A DNA stretch of 18,603 bases, taken from contig JAAZLP010000060.1 in NCBI GenBank assembly GCA_012799265.1, positions 1 through 18,603 of the forward strand, read 5' to 3'. Positions 7,797 through 14,492 of this stretch are shown here, piece after piece; the first letter of the stretch is position 1, and every line of letters starts with the position of its first letter. A program made the position numbers and the translations under genes. The stretch is from Phyllobacteriaceae bacterium. GTDB lineage: Bacteria; Pseudomonadota; Alphaproteobacteria; Rhizobiales; Devosiaceae. The notes beneath the pieces are model-generated. The model made no database searches. It saw nothing but the letters and a program-made list of their open reading frames with translations, and was not told where the DNA came from.

Positions 7797-8201
7797 ATGA
7801 AGAAAGACCACAAGCCCACTGGCCCAAGCCAGCGCATGCTGCGTGTCGGAGAACTGGTGCGCCATGCCCTCTCCGCCCTGTTCGCGCGCGGTGAAATCGA
7901 AGATGAAGCCCTCAGCGGCGCGGTGATCACCGTGCCGGAAGTGCGCATGACTCCCGATCTCAAGCTCGCCAATGCCTATGTGATGCCCCTGGGCGGTCTG
8001 CATGCCGAAGAGATCGTCGACGCGCTCAACCGCCACCGCAAGTTCATCCGCGGTCGCATCGCGCCCCAGATCGATCTCAAATACGCGCCCGAAATCCGCT
8101 TCTTCGTGGACGAGACATTCGGGGAAGCGAGCCGAATCGATGCGCTGCTGCGCTCCGACCGCGTGCGCCGTGACCTCGAAAACGACAACGACGAAGACTG
8201 A
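7797..8201 (+). CDS. rbfA: Ribosome-binding factor A
   Basis: This 134-residue protein has the length and pattern of RbfA, a KH-type factor that helps mature the 5' end of 16S rRNA in the 30S subunit, important in the cold. The family signatures are RMLRVGELVRHALSALFARG near the start, VITVPEVRMTPDLKLANAYV (about residues 43-62), and LKYAPEIRFFVDETFGEASRID near the C-terminus, ending in an acidic tail. The start ATG has only a weak upstream ribosome site. truB begins 3 bp after its stop, which implies translational coupling. The gene usually found upstream, infB, is absent here, replaced by an exported unknown protein. Confidence 0.95.
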   Translation: MKKDHKPTGPSQRMLRVGELVRHALSALFARGEIEDEALSGAVITVPEVRMTPDLKLANAYVMPLGGLHAEEIVDALNRHRKFIRGRIAPQIDLKYAPEIRFFVDETFGEASRIDALLRSDRVRRDLENDNDED

Positions 8202-8204
8202 TCC

Positions 8205-9113
8205 TTGAGCCAAGCCAAGTCCAAGAAGCGCGCCATTTCCGGTTGGGTGGTGCTCAACAAGCCATATGACATGACCTCCACCCAGGCGGTGGGCAAAGTG
8301 CGCTGGCTGTTCAGCGCCGCCAAGGCAGGTCATGCCGGCACGCTCGACCCGCTGGCCACCGGCATTCTGCCGATCGCGCTGGGCGAGGCCACCAAGGCTG
8401 TGCCCCAGGTTCAGGACGGCACCAAGGTCTATCGCTTCACCATTGGCTGGGGCAAGGCAACGACAACCGACGACACCGAGGGCAAGGTCATCGCGACCTC
8501 GGATGTGCGCGCTGACCAGGCTGCGCTCGAGGCCGTGCTGCCGCGCTTTACCGGCGTCATCATGCAACGCCCGCCCGCCTTTTCGGCGATCAAGGTGGAT
8601 GGCGAACGCGCCTATGACCTGGCCCGCGCCGGTGAGACGGTGGAGCTGGCTGAACGCGAGATCGAGATCGACGCCATTGAACTCGTCAGCCACGGCACCG
8701 ACGAAACCGTGCTCGAAGTGACCTGTGGCAAGGGCACCTATGTGCGCGCGCTGGCCCGCGACATTGCCGAGGCACTCGGCACGGTCGGGCACGTTACCAA
8801 GCTCCACCGCGCGGCTGTTGGTCCTTTCACTGACGAAGATGCCGTGACCATCGAAGAGCTGGAAGCGGCCGAGATGGGCGAAGCGCGCGATGCGCTTCTG
8901 GCGGGGGTCGAGGCGGGCTTTGAAGACCTGCCCGAAATCAGGCTCGACGCCATGCAGGCCAAGGCCGTCTCGCATGGCAACAATGTCCTCCTCACCGGTG
9001 CCGGTGCGCCGGTTACGGTCGATGAATGCTGGGCGAGCTTCAAGGGCAAGGTGCTGGCCACCGGCTCGGTTGAATTCGGCCAGTTCCAGCCGCGCCGGGT
9101 CTTTAACCTCTAG
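8205..9113 (+). CDS. truB: tRNA pseudouridine(55) synthase
   Basis: This 302-residue protein converts uridine 55 of the tRNA T-loop to pseudouridine. The catalytic Asp is D48 in GHAGTLDPLATGILPI. Other family motifs are GWVVLNKPYDMTSTQAV at the start, RPPAFSAIKVDGERAYDLAR (about residues 122-141) and CGKGTYVRALARDIAEALG (about 174-192), with a PUA-like C-terminal region. The start is a TTG at 8205, 3 bp after the rbfA stop. No ATG lies nearby that would retain the first conserved motif, so initiation probably depends on coupling with rbfA. It is followed by a hairpin and then the convergent mmcB gene. The usual downstream rpsO-pnp genes are not here. Confidence 0.95.
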   Translation: MSQAKSKKRAISGWVVLNKPYDMTSTQAVGKVRWLFSAAKAGHAGTLDPLATGILPIALGEATKAVPQVQDGTKVYRFTIGWGKATTTDDTEGKVIATSDVRADQAALEAVLPRFTGVIMQRPPAFSAIKVDGERAYDLARAGETVELAEREIEIDAIELVSHGTDETVLEVTCGKGTYVRALARDIAEALGTVGHVTKLHRAAVGPFTDEDAVTIEELEAAEMGEARDALLAGVEAGFEDLPEIRLDAMQAKAVSHGNNVLLTGAGAPVTVDECWASFKGKVLATGSVEFGQFQPRRVFNL

Positions 9114-9122
9114 GTTTTCTCT

Positions 9123-9140
9123 GCCGCGTTTCCGCGGCTT
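9123..9140. terminator. Hairpin between convergent truB and mmcB, probable terminator
   Basis: GCCGCG (9123-9128) and CGCGGC (9133-9138) form a 6-bp stem with a TTTC loop, 10 bp after the truB stop and 2 bp before the mmcB stop. Only two T residues follow on the plus strand, so it is a weak terminator by sequence. Its position between convergent genes supports the call. Confidence 0.45.
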
Positions 9141-9608
9141 CTAGATCCTGGGCCCCGGGTCCATCAGTACGTGAATGCGGTCGGCGCCCAGGCGCGCGAG
9201 CTTGAGCATGAGCGTCTTGCGCCGCGCAGGCGCCAGCGGGGTATCCGGGCTGTCGCGCAGAATGGCGCCGTCATGGCCGTCGGCGACGATGAGGCCTTCA
9301 CTCTCGGGAAAAATCTCCGGATCGAGCTCGGGCGGCTTGGCGAAGAAGAACTTGTCTGAAAATTCCCGGTATTCGGGCCATTTGCGGTCGACCTGAAAGT
9401 CGATGAGGCTCGACTTGATCTCGATGATCCAGATCTCGCCCTTGGGGCCGACGGCCAGAACGTCGGCGCGTCGACCATTGGCGAGCGGCACTTCGGCATA
9501 GCAGGCCATGTCATGGCGCTCGCGCAGCATGCGCATCACCCCGCGCTGAACGCGCAGGGCGGTCGCCGATTGGCGCAGATCGACAATCGGCGGCAGGTCC
9601 TCAGCCAT
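9141..9608 (-). CDS. mmcB: MmcB-family DNA repair protein
   Basis: This 155-residue protein matches the MmcB family, named in Caulobacter for mitomycin C damage tolerance. It has a restriction-endonuclease-like PD-(D/E)xK core: D49 in GRRADVLAVG, then E63 and K65 in EIWIIEIKSS. DFQVDRKWPEYREFSDKFFF and PEIFPESEGLIVADGHD complete the family signature. The reading frame stays open to 9788, but residues upstream of the ATG at 9608 are antiparallel noise inside the neighbouring MFS gene, so 9608 is the start. It overlaps the end of the MFS gene by 8 bp and has no clear ribosome site of its own, suggesting translational coupling. The interrupted state of that MFS gene may therefore lower MmcB output. 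Confidence 0.88.
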   Translation of the reverse strand: MAEDLPPIVDLRQSATALRVQRGVMRMLRERHDMACYAEVPLANGRRADVLAVGPKGEIWIIEIKSSLIDFQVDRKWPEYREFSDKFFFAKPPELDPEIFPESEGLIVADGHDGAILRDSPDTPLAPARRKTLMLKLARLGADRIHVLMDPGPRI

Positions 9609-10788
9609 TTGGACCAAGCGGTTCGGGCGGCATGCCGGCGGGCGTCTCCACCTTCTTCGTGCCGAGGGCAAAGCTCGATGCCCAGAGGCCAGCAAGCAGG
9701 AGCGGCAGACAGACGAGATAGGAGGCGCGGATGTGGACATATTCAGCCACGAGGCCGAGCAGCGGCGGCGCGAGGAAGAAAACCACAAAGCTCACCTGGC
9801 CAAGCGCTGCCACATTGACCGCAGCGGGGCGATCCGTGCGCTGAGCGGCGGCGGAGACGGCGAGCGGATAGACCGCCTAGCAGCCAGCGCCCATGAGGGC
9901 AAAGCCAAGCAGCGCCAGTTCCGGCGTCGGTGCAGCGCCGACGAGCAGCGCACCGAGGCTGGCAAAGGTCAGCATGACCATGGCGACGTTGCGCGGGCCA
10001 TAGCGGGAGACGATGGGGTCGGCGGTGAGGCGCATCACGGCCATGCACAGCGCGAACAGGGTCAGGCCCATGCCACCGACAAAGGGTTCGACCGCAAAGA
10101 CGTCGCGCATATAGATGGCCGACCAGTCGATGCCGGCGCCTTCGACGAGGAAGGCGGCAAAGCCGATGAGGCAGAGCGGCAGCATGGCAAGGGTCGGGAA
10201 GGCGATCTGGTGGCCGCCGTCGGCATGGCCGCGTTCGGGCTTTGGCGCGGGCGTTGCGCCATAGATGAGATAGCCGCCAACGATCAGCACGATGAGGGCA
10301 AGCAGACCCAGATGCACGGCGGTGGAGATGCCGGACTGGCGGATCATGGCGCCGAAAAGGGCGGTGACGAAAAAGCCGACGCTCCAGAAGCCGTGGGCGC
10401 GGTTCATGAAGCGCTTGCCGGTCTGCGCCTCAAGGCGGTCGATCTCGACATTGAGATTGATCTCGAGCGCCCCGGACAGAATGCCGACAATGAAGAGCAG
10501 CGCGAAAACGGCGGGTGCTGCCGGCATGAAGGGGATCAGCGTAAAGAGGATCGATGGTCCCAGCGTCGTGAAGAAGGCGACCGTGCGGAAGCCCAGGCGC
10601 TCGATGATCGGCGCGCCAAAGGTCAGCGAGAGAAGCGAGCCCAGCGACATGCCGATCATGGTGAGGCCAAGCTGGCCCTCAGTCACGCCCAGATGGGTCT
10701 GGATGTCCGGCAGGCGCGCCATGAGGGCGCCGGTCGTGACGGCGAAGAAAAAGAAGCAGGCATAAATGCGGTGTTGGGCGGCGATCAT
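9601..10788 (-). pseudogene. MFS transporter (YbjJ-like), interrupted by one in-frame amber codon
   Basis: The frame from ATG 10788 to TGA 9601 would encode about 395 residues of a 12-helix MFS transporter, a paralogue of the next gene. Shared landmarks are INLNVEIDRLEAQTGKRFMN, RAHGFWSVGFF and VEGAGIDWSAIYMRD. A TAG at 9877-9879 stops translation after 303 residues. Without any frame change, the downstream codons continue the family sequence (AVYPLAVSAAAQRTDRPAAV, then APPLLGLVAEY). In the paralogue the aligned position reads GVGSSALFPLAMSAAAQLTD, so one sense codon, probably Ser, was replaced. The product would lose about three C-terminal helices and is probably inactive. A sequencing error or a suppressed stop is possible. 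The start overlaps the upstream MFS stop by ATGA, and its end overlaps mmcB. Confidence 0.8.
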
Positions 10789-11957
10789 GGCGTCACAGTC
10801 TGGGAAATGCGTTTAGGCCCGAGGACATGGGCGACAAAGAAGCCGAGGACCACAAGCGGGAAACCGAGGCCAAATGTCCAGCGAATGCCAAGATGCTCGG
10901 CGACGAAGCCGAGGAGTGGCGGGCCGAGAAGGAAGGCCGTGAAGGATATCTGGGCCAGCGCCGCCACATTGAGCGCGGCAGGGCGATCGGTTAGCTGGGC
11001 GGCCGCGGACATGGCCAGCGGAAAGAGTGCACTGGAGCCGACGCCGATAAGAGCGAAGGACAGATAGGCCACCACAGCGTTGGGCGCGAAATAGGCCAGC
11101 AGTGAGCCCACGCCGAGAATGGCGAGCAGCGTGCGGGCGACCAGAACCGGGCTGAAGCGCTCGACAAAGGAATCGGCGAAGAAGCGGGTGATCGCCATGG
11201 ATCCGGCAACAGTTGCAACGGCAAAGCCGGACCAGAACGGCTCGGCGTCAAAGATGTCGCGCATATAGATGGCCGACCAGTCGATACCGGCGCCTTCGAG
11301 AACCATGGCAGAGATGCAGACACCGACCAGCGCGAGAATGGAGAGCGTGGGGCGCGCAAATCGAGGCGCTTCTTCGACGCTGGTCTGAACACGATGGGCG
11401 GCGGGCTGAAACTGACCCAGCACGAGAAAGGTGGCGAGGATGATGAAGGGGATCATCAGCATCAGATGCCAGTGCGGCTCAAGACCGCTCTGCGCGATGA
11501 AGGCGCCAGCCATGCCGGCCGCGAAGAAACCGAGGCTCCAGAAAGCGTGGGCACGGTTCATGATGCGACGACCAATGGCGTGCTCGACGCGGTCGGCTTC
11601 AATGTTGATGATGATCTCGATGGCACCGATCAACAGACCCACCGGCACCAGCAACAGGAAAAGCGCCAGCGGCGTCTGCGCCCAGGCCGCAATGGCGTAG
11701 CCAACGGACAGAAGCGGGATCGCTGTCAGCAGGGTGCGGCGATAGCCCAGCCTTTCAATGAGGGGACCGGCGAAGGTCAGTGAAATCAGCGTACCGAAGG
11801 CGGAGCCGATGAGAGCGAGCCCCAGCGCGCCCTCGCCGACGCCCATTGCTTCCTGAATGGCAGGCAGACGGGGAAAGAGGCTCCCCATGCAAAACGAGTA
11901 AATGAAGAACGCCCCGAATACCGTGATCTGGGGCGGCAAGGCAAGGCCGAATCGCAT
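10785..11957 (-). CDS. MFS transporter, YbjJ-like, intact copy
   Basis: This 390-residue protein has the length and alternating hydrophobic segments of a 12-helix major facilitator, placing it in the inner membrane. Family-type motifs include GSLFPRLPAIQEAMGVGEG in the first loop, GPLIERLGYRR after helix 2, IEIIINIEADRVEHAIGRR, RAHAFWSLGFF and LEGAGIDWSAIYMRD. The overall pattern resembles the YbjJ/FucP-like branch. The substrate is not known. No clear ribosome site precedes the ATG at 11957, but that start gives the proper first helix. Its stop overlaps the ATG of the following paralogue (ATGA), so the two form a tandem duplicated pair in one transcript, now with one member broken. The 106-bp gap upstream presumably holds the promoter. 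Confidence 0.85.
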   Translation of the reverse strand: MRFGLALPPQITVFGAFFIYSFCMGSLFPRLPAIQEAMGVGEGALGLALIGSAFGTLISLTFAGPLIERLGYRRTLLTAIPLLSVGYAIAAWAQTPLALFLLLVPVGLLIGAIEIIINIEADRVEHAIGRRIMNRAHAFWSLGFFAAGMAGAFIAQSGLEPHWHLMLMIPFIILATFLVLGQFQPAAHRVQTSVEEAPRFARPTLSILALVGVCISAMVLEGAGIDWSAIYMRDIFDAEPFWSGFAVATVAGSMAITRFFADSFVERFSPVLVARTLLAILGVGSLLAYFAPNAVVAYLSFALIGVGSSALFPLAMSAAAQLTDRPAALNVAALAQISFTAFLLGPPLLGFVAEHLGIRWTFGLGFPLVVLGFFVAHVLGPKRISQTVTP

Positions 11958-12063
11958 TTTGGAGAAACGCTCTAGGATCAGTCGCGGCGCACACTAAGGC
12001 ATTTCCGCGCGAAGGTGAATGACCCCACCTGTATCGTTGCACACAGCAGAAAAGAGCTCCTGC

Positions 12064-12651
12064 CTAGAGATGGACAGTCTGCGTATTGGCCGCAGCATCC
12101 GGCGCGGCGCTGAAGAGATCGTCGCGCAAAACATTGGTGCCGCTGATCGGGTTACGGATGATCTCGATGCGCCTGAACTGTCCACCGGCGCGATTTTCAA
12201 CATTGCGGGGCGGCGCCGCTACGCGACCGCGCCGGTCGGGGCCGAAATAGCTGGCGGTTTCATAATAGACCAGCGGGTGACCAACCTGGCGCTGGACGCG
12301 GTCCAGCACGCGCTGGCGGGAGAAGGGCATGGTGATGATGTCGTCAAAACCCATATTGAGGCAGGCGGTAATGTCTTCGACCGATGCGGTTTCGGCAAAA
12401 TAGATCAGTGGCGAAAAGCGCAGGCGGCGTGTCGCGCTGAAACGGATCGTATCGGCAACAGAGCGCAAGCCGCCAATATTGTCGGTCGCCGCAAAGAGGA
12501 AGTAGCAGATCGGCGTCGACTGCGACTGCTGTTCGGCCTGGGCCAGAGTGGAAAAGGGCGAGCAGCCGGAAAAGCCCAGCGTGCGCGCCATATCCAGAAG
12601 CCCTGCCCCCGGCCCATCCTGTGGACCGACCACATAAGCGTATGCCTTCAT
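12064..12651 (-). CDS. Receiver-like (pseudo-response-regulator) protein with a YFGPDRR tail
   Basis: This is a single-domain CheY-like fold of about 130 residues plus a polar C-terminal tail (195 residues in all). The helix 4 to beta 5 region SVEDITACLNMGFDDIITMPFSRQRVLDRV aligns well with receivers, where the usual text is AGADDYITKPF. The invariant Lys is Met here, the acidic pair after beta 1 is missing (YVVGPQDG), and no clear phospho-acceptor Asp is seen in beta 3 (CYFLFAATDN). It is therefore probably not phosphorylated in the normal way. The tail begins with YETASYFGPDRRG, an element I recall from alphaproteobacterial receivers. No DNA-binding domain is present. The ATG at 12651 has AGG 8 bases upstream and is preferred over the in-frame ATG at 12657. 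The 230-bp gap up to the RlpA-like gene holds only that gene's terminator. Its partner is unknown. Confidence 0.7.
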   Translation of the reverse strand: MKAYAYVVGPQDGPGAGLLDMARTLGFSGCSPFSTLAQAEQQSQSTPICYFLFAATDNIGGLRSVADTIRFSATRRLRFSPLIYFAETASVEDITACLNMGFDDIITMPFSRQRVLDRVQRQVGHPLVYYETASYFGPDRRGRVAAPPRNVENRAGGQFRRIEIIRNPISGTNVLRDDLFSAAPDAAANTQTVHL

Positions 12652-12835
12652 CTGCATCGCCTGACCGTTTCATCAGTATTCGGGCGCGGATAATGGTCTC
12701 GAGCTGCTAAGAACGCGCTAACACGACAGAATTTTTGGCAAGGCTAGGTAGTTTTACCAGCTCTGATCTTTGCGTCTTGATGAAGGAGGCCGACATTCGC
12801 TCCAATTAGGAGGGATATAGGCGGCAGCGCGACGC

Positions 12836-12869
12836 AAAAAGGCCGCCTGCTGAACCAGCGGGCGGCCTT
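12836..12869 (-). terminator. Rho-independent terminator of the RlpA-like gene
   Basis: GGCCGCC and GGGCGGCC arms, with an inner CTG/CAG pairing, form a stable stem between 12841 and 12867. On the minus strand it is flanked by AA before and followed by TTTTT. It lies 21 bp after the RlpA-like stop codon. Confidence 0.85.
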
Positions 12870-12889
12870 AGTCTCCGGGAGGAGGAATT

Positions 12890-13243
12890 TTACTGCTGCG
12901 CGATGCAGACTGAGGTTACGCCGCGATTGCGGAAGCCGAGCGCTGTGGCTGCGGCCTTGGAGAGATCGATGATGCGCTTGCCATGGAAGGGGCCGCGATC
13001 ATTGATGGTGACTTCGACGGCCTTGCCGGTGCGCTGGTCGGTGACCTGCACCTTGGTGCCGAAGGGAAGGGTACGATGGGCCGCCGTCATGGCGTTCTCG
13101 TTAAAGGTCTCCCCGGATGCGGCCTTCTTCCCGTGGAAGCCAGGTCCGTACCAGGAGGCGCCGCCACATTGGGCATAGGCTGCACTGGAAAAGGAGAGGA
13201 GAAGTGCAGCTGATGCGGCGGCGATAACGGCTTTCTTATTCAA
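12890..13243 (-). CDS. Small septal-ring lytic transglycosylase RlpA-like protein
   Basis: This 117-residue protein is a signal peptide plus a single RlpA-like double-psi beta-barrel. It begins (TTG as Met) MNKKAVIAAASAALLLSFSS with a cut near AYA-Q24, so it is periplasmic. The domain has CGGASWYGPGFHGKKAASGE, AAHRTLPFGTKVQVTD, VTINDRGPF with the key Asp, and RIIDLSKAAATALG. RlpA enzymes cleave peptidoglycan strands lacking stem peptides at the septum. Unlike E. coli RlpA it lacks a SPOR domain and a lipobox, so localisation must differ. The TTG at 13243 has TAGGA just upstream and yields a perfect signal peptide. A GTG at 13294 would add 17 residues. A two-cysteine disulfide is possible (residue 26 and near the end, SVCIAQQ). 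Its upstream region has the GANTC cluster. Confidence 0.85.
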   Translation of the reverse strand: MNKKAVIAAASAALLLSFSSAAYAQCGGASWYGPGFHGKKAASGETFNENAMTAAHRTLPFGTKVQVTDQRTGKAVEVTINDRGPFHGKRIIDLSKAAATALGFRNRGVTSVCIAQQ

Positions 13244-13352
13244 TGGTCCTAGCTCACTGACGTTTTCGATGAGCGGGTGAATAAGCGTTCCCACGGGCCA
13301 GAATATGGGTCGAAAGTGCCATAAAGCCCCGCGCTACCAGGGGTGTTGCAAT

Positions 13353-13479
13353 GAATCCTCACTTTCCTGGGGATAATCATTAACCAAATCCGATAGGGAC
13401 TTGGAAACCGTAGAAATCGAATCCGGGATCACTTTTGATTCGAAGGATTCGGCGCCCGATTCCTGCCTTTTTGAGATTC
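13353..13479. promoter_or_regulatory. Cluster of six GANTC (CcrM-type) methylation sites
   Basis: GANTC occurs at 13353, 13419, 13437, 13446, 13458 and 13475, that is six in 127 bp, where about 0.5 would be expected at even base composition. GANTC is the target of CcrM, the cell-cycle adenine methylase of alphaproteobacteria, and methylated promoters can recruit GcrA. Within the cluster are TGGGGATAA (13368-13376), one mismatch from the DnaA box TGTGGATAA, and a TTAACC (13380-13385) like a CtrA half-site. Cell-cycle control of the RlpA-like gene is inferred. Confidence 0.55.
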
Positions 13480-13508
13480 ACTTTGCGCGGTGTGGCCGAT
13501 GGGCAACG

Positions 13509-13592
13509 GTTCCGCCAAAGCGACCCTTTGGAGCGAAAAGTGCCACCCGGTTTGGGGAAAAGTCCCGCCTAACTGGGGAAAAATGGCGGAAC
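13509..13592. repeat. 9-bp inverted repeat enclosing TGGGGAAAA-type direct repeats
   Basis: GTTCCGCCA (13509-13517) and TGGCGGAAC (13584-13592) are perfect complements enclosing 66 bp. Between them lie related units: GAGCGAAAAGTGCC, TTTGGGGAAAAGTCCC and ACTGGGGAAAAA. This could be a structured RNA, a protein-binding array or a decayed intergenic repeat. Confidence 0.45.
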
Positions 13593-13631
13593 GCCGGGCG
13601 AATGCGGCCGGATCTGGGCAGGTCGCGGCAC

Positions 13632-13659
13632 GAAAAAAGGGCGGTGGAAACCACCGCCC
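13632..13659 (-). terminator. Rho-independent terminator of the peroxiredoxin gene
   Basis: GGGCGGTGG and CCACCGCCC (9-bp stem, 3-base loop) are followed on the minus strand by TTTTTTCG. It lies 36 bp past the peroxiredoxin stop. Confidence 0.9.
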
Positions 13660-13695
13660 AAGTTCTGTCAGGGAGAAAACAATGTGCCCGGCGCG

Positions 13696-14331
13696 TTACT
13701 TGCCAGGCTGGGGGACAATCCGGAGATAGGGCTTGAGTTCCTTCCAGCCCTCCGGAAACTTCTCTTTTGCGGCTTCGTTGGAAACGGCCGGCACGATGAT
13801 GACGTCGTCGCCATCTTCCCAGTTCACCGGGGTGGCGACCTGGTGATTGGCAGTGAGCTGCAGGCTATCGATCACGCGCAGGACTTCATTGAAGTTGCGG
13901 CCGGTGGACGCCGGATATTCGATCTTGAGCTTCACCTTCTTGTCCGGCCCGATGACGAAGACCGAGCGCACGGTCAGCGTATTGTCGGCATTGGGGTGGA
14001 TCATGTCATAGAGACGGGCCACCTTGCCTTCGGTATCGGCCAGGAGCGGGAAGTTGAGGGCTGCGCCCTGGGTTTCCTCGATGTCCGCGGCCCAGCCGGC
14101 ATGGTCTTCAAGCTTGTCGACGGAGAGGCCGAGAACCTTGACGCCGCGCTTTTCAAACTCAGGCTTGAGCTTGGCAGTGAAGCCCAGTTCGGTGGTGCAG
14201 ACCGGGGTGAAATTCTTCGGGTGGCTGAACAGGACGGCCCAGGACCCATCGATATAATCGTGGAAGTGGATCGTACCCTCGGTGGATTCGAGGGTGAAAT
14301 CGGGGGCGGTATCGCCGATCAGAATGGACAT
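13696..14331 (-). CDS. 1-Cys peroxiredoxin (Prx6 family)
   Basis: This 211-residue protein reduces hydrogen peroxide and organic hydroperoxides in the cytoplasm. The peroxidatic Cys is C45 in the signature HPKNFTPVCTTELG, preceded by the thioredoxin-fold start GDTAPDFTLES. There is no other Cys in the protein, so a 1-Cys mechanism with an external reductant is expected. The C-terminal Prx6-type extension (VATPVNWEDGDDVIIVP, then FPEGWKELKPYLRIVPQP) is complete, and the length is typical. The ATG at 14331 has AAGGA 9 bases upstream. It ends in a strong terminator, and the gap of 161 bp upstream separates it from creA, so it may have its own promoter. No OxyR-type site was recognised. Confidence 0.93.
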   Translation of the reverse strand: MSILIGDTAPDFTLESTEGTIHFHDYIDGSWAVLFSHPKNFTPVCTTELGFTAKLKPEFEKRGVKVLGLSVDKLEDHAGWAADIEETQGAALNFPLLADTEGKVARLYDMIHPNADNTLTVRSVFVIGPDKKVKLKIEYPASTGRNFNEVLRVIDSLQLTANHQVATPVNWEDGDDVIIVPAVSNEAAKEKFPEGWKELKPYLRIVPQPGK

Positions 14332-14464
14332 GGTCTAAATCCTTCGCCCTTCGCGCGGGGGCATTCTCGTGACATGCAGGATATCGTGCTCAAAGCCGTC
14401 GATTGAAGCGGCAGAGGCCGAAACGCTTTTGCCTTGTTGAGCATGGTCAGGGCAAGACGTTCCG

Positions 14465-14478
14465 GTCCTGCACAGGAC
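14465..14478. promoter_or_regulatory. GTCCTG-CA-CAGGAC dyad between creA and the peroxiredoxin gene
   Basis: Perfect 6-bp arms have a 2-base centre, 14 bp past the creA stop. It is too tight for a good hairpin loop and has no T-run, so a protein-binding site for the peroxiredoxin promoter is as likely as an RNA element. Nothing else was seen in the 161-bp gap. Confidence 0.25.
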
Positions 14479-14492
14479 GATGCAATTCGACC

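Larger units (their letters stand above)
13244..13631. other. Gene-free stretch upstream of the RlpA-like gene
   Basis: These 388 bp lie between the RlpA-like start and the peroxiredoxin terminator. Plus-strand open frames here (from 13401 and 13490) have no ribosome site or family resemblance and run antisense into the peroxiredoxin gene, so I do not call them. The stretch holds a GANTC cluster, a DnaA-box-like nonamer, TGGGGAAAA-type repeats and a 9-bp inverted repeat. Confidence 0.6.

Noticed and set aside
9733..11067. 444-codon open frame on the plus strand
   Set aside because: It is antisense to both MFS genes and part of mmcB, has low-complexity charged composition (Gly/Glu/Arg/His) and has no ribosome site.
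10785..12063. Antiporter or defence-related gene pair
   Set aside because: Both frames have ordinary MFS motifs and a tandem-duplicate pattern, with nothing pointing to defence or mobile elements.
13540..13592. MraZ-type TGGGG repeats
   Set aside because: The repeat spacing is about 20 bp or more rather than the 10-bp spacing of MraZ arrays, and no mraZ or dcw genes are near.
13244..13631. Chromosomal replication origin
   Set aside because: GANTC sites and one DnaA-like nonamer are suggestive, but there is only one near-match box, no clear AT-rich unwinding region, and no dnaA, hemE, parAB or other usual neighbour.
13401..13736. Possible small plus-strand genes in the gene-free stretch (also 13490-13729)
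   Set aside because: No ribosome site or recognisable domain is present. They cross the peroxiredoxin terminator and run antisense into its 3' end.
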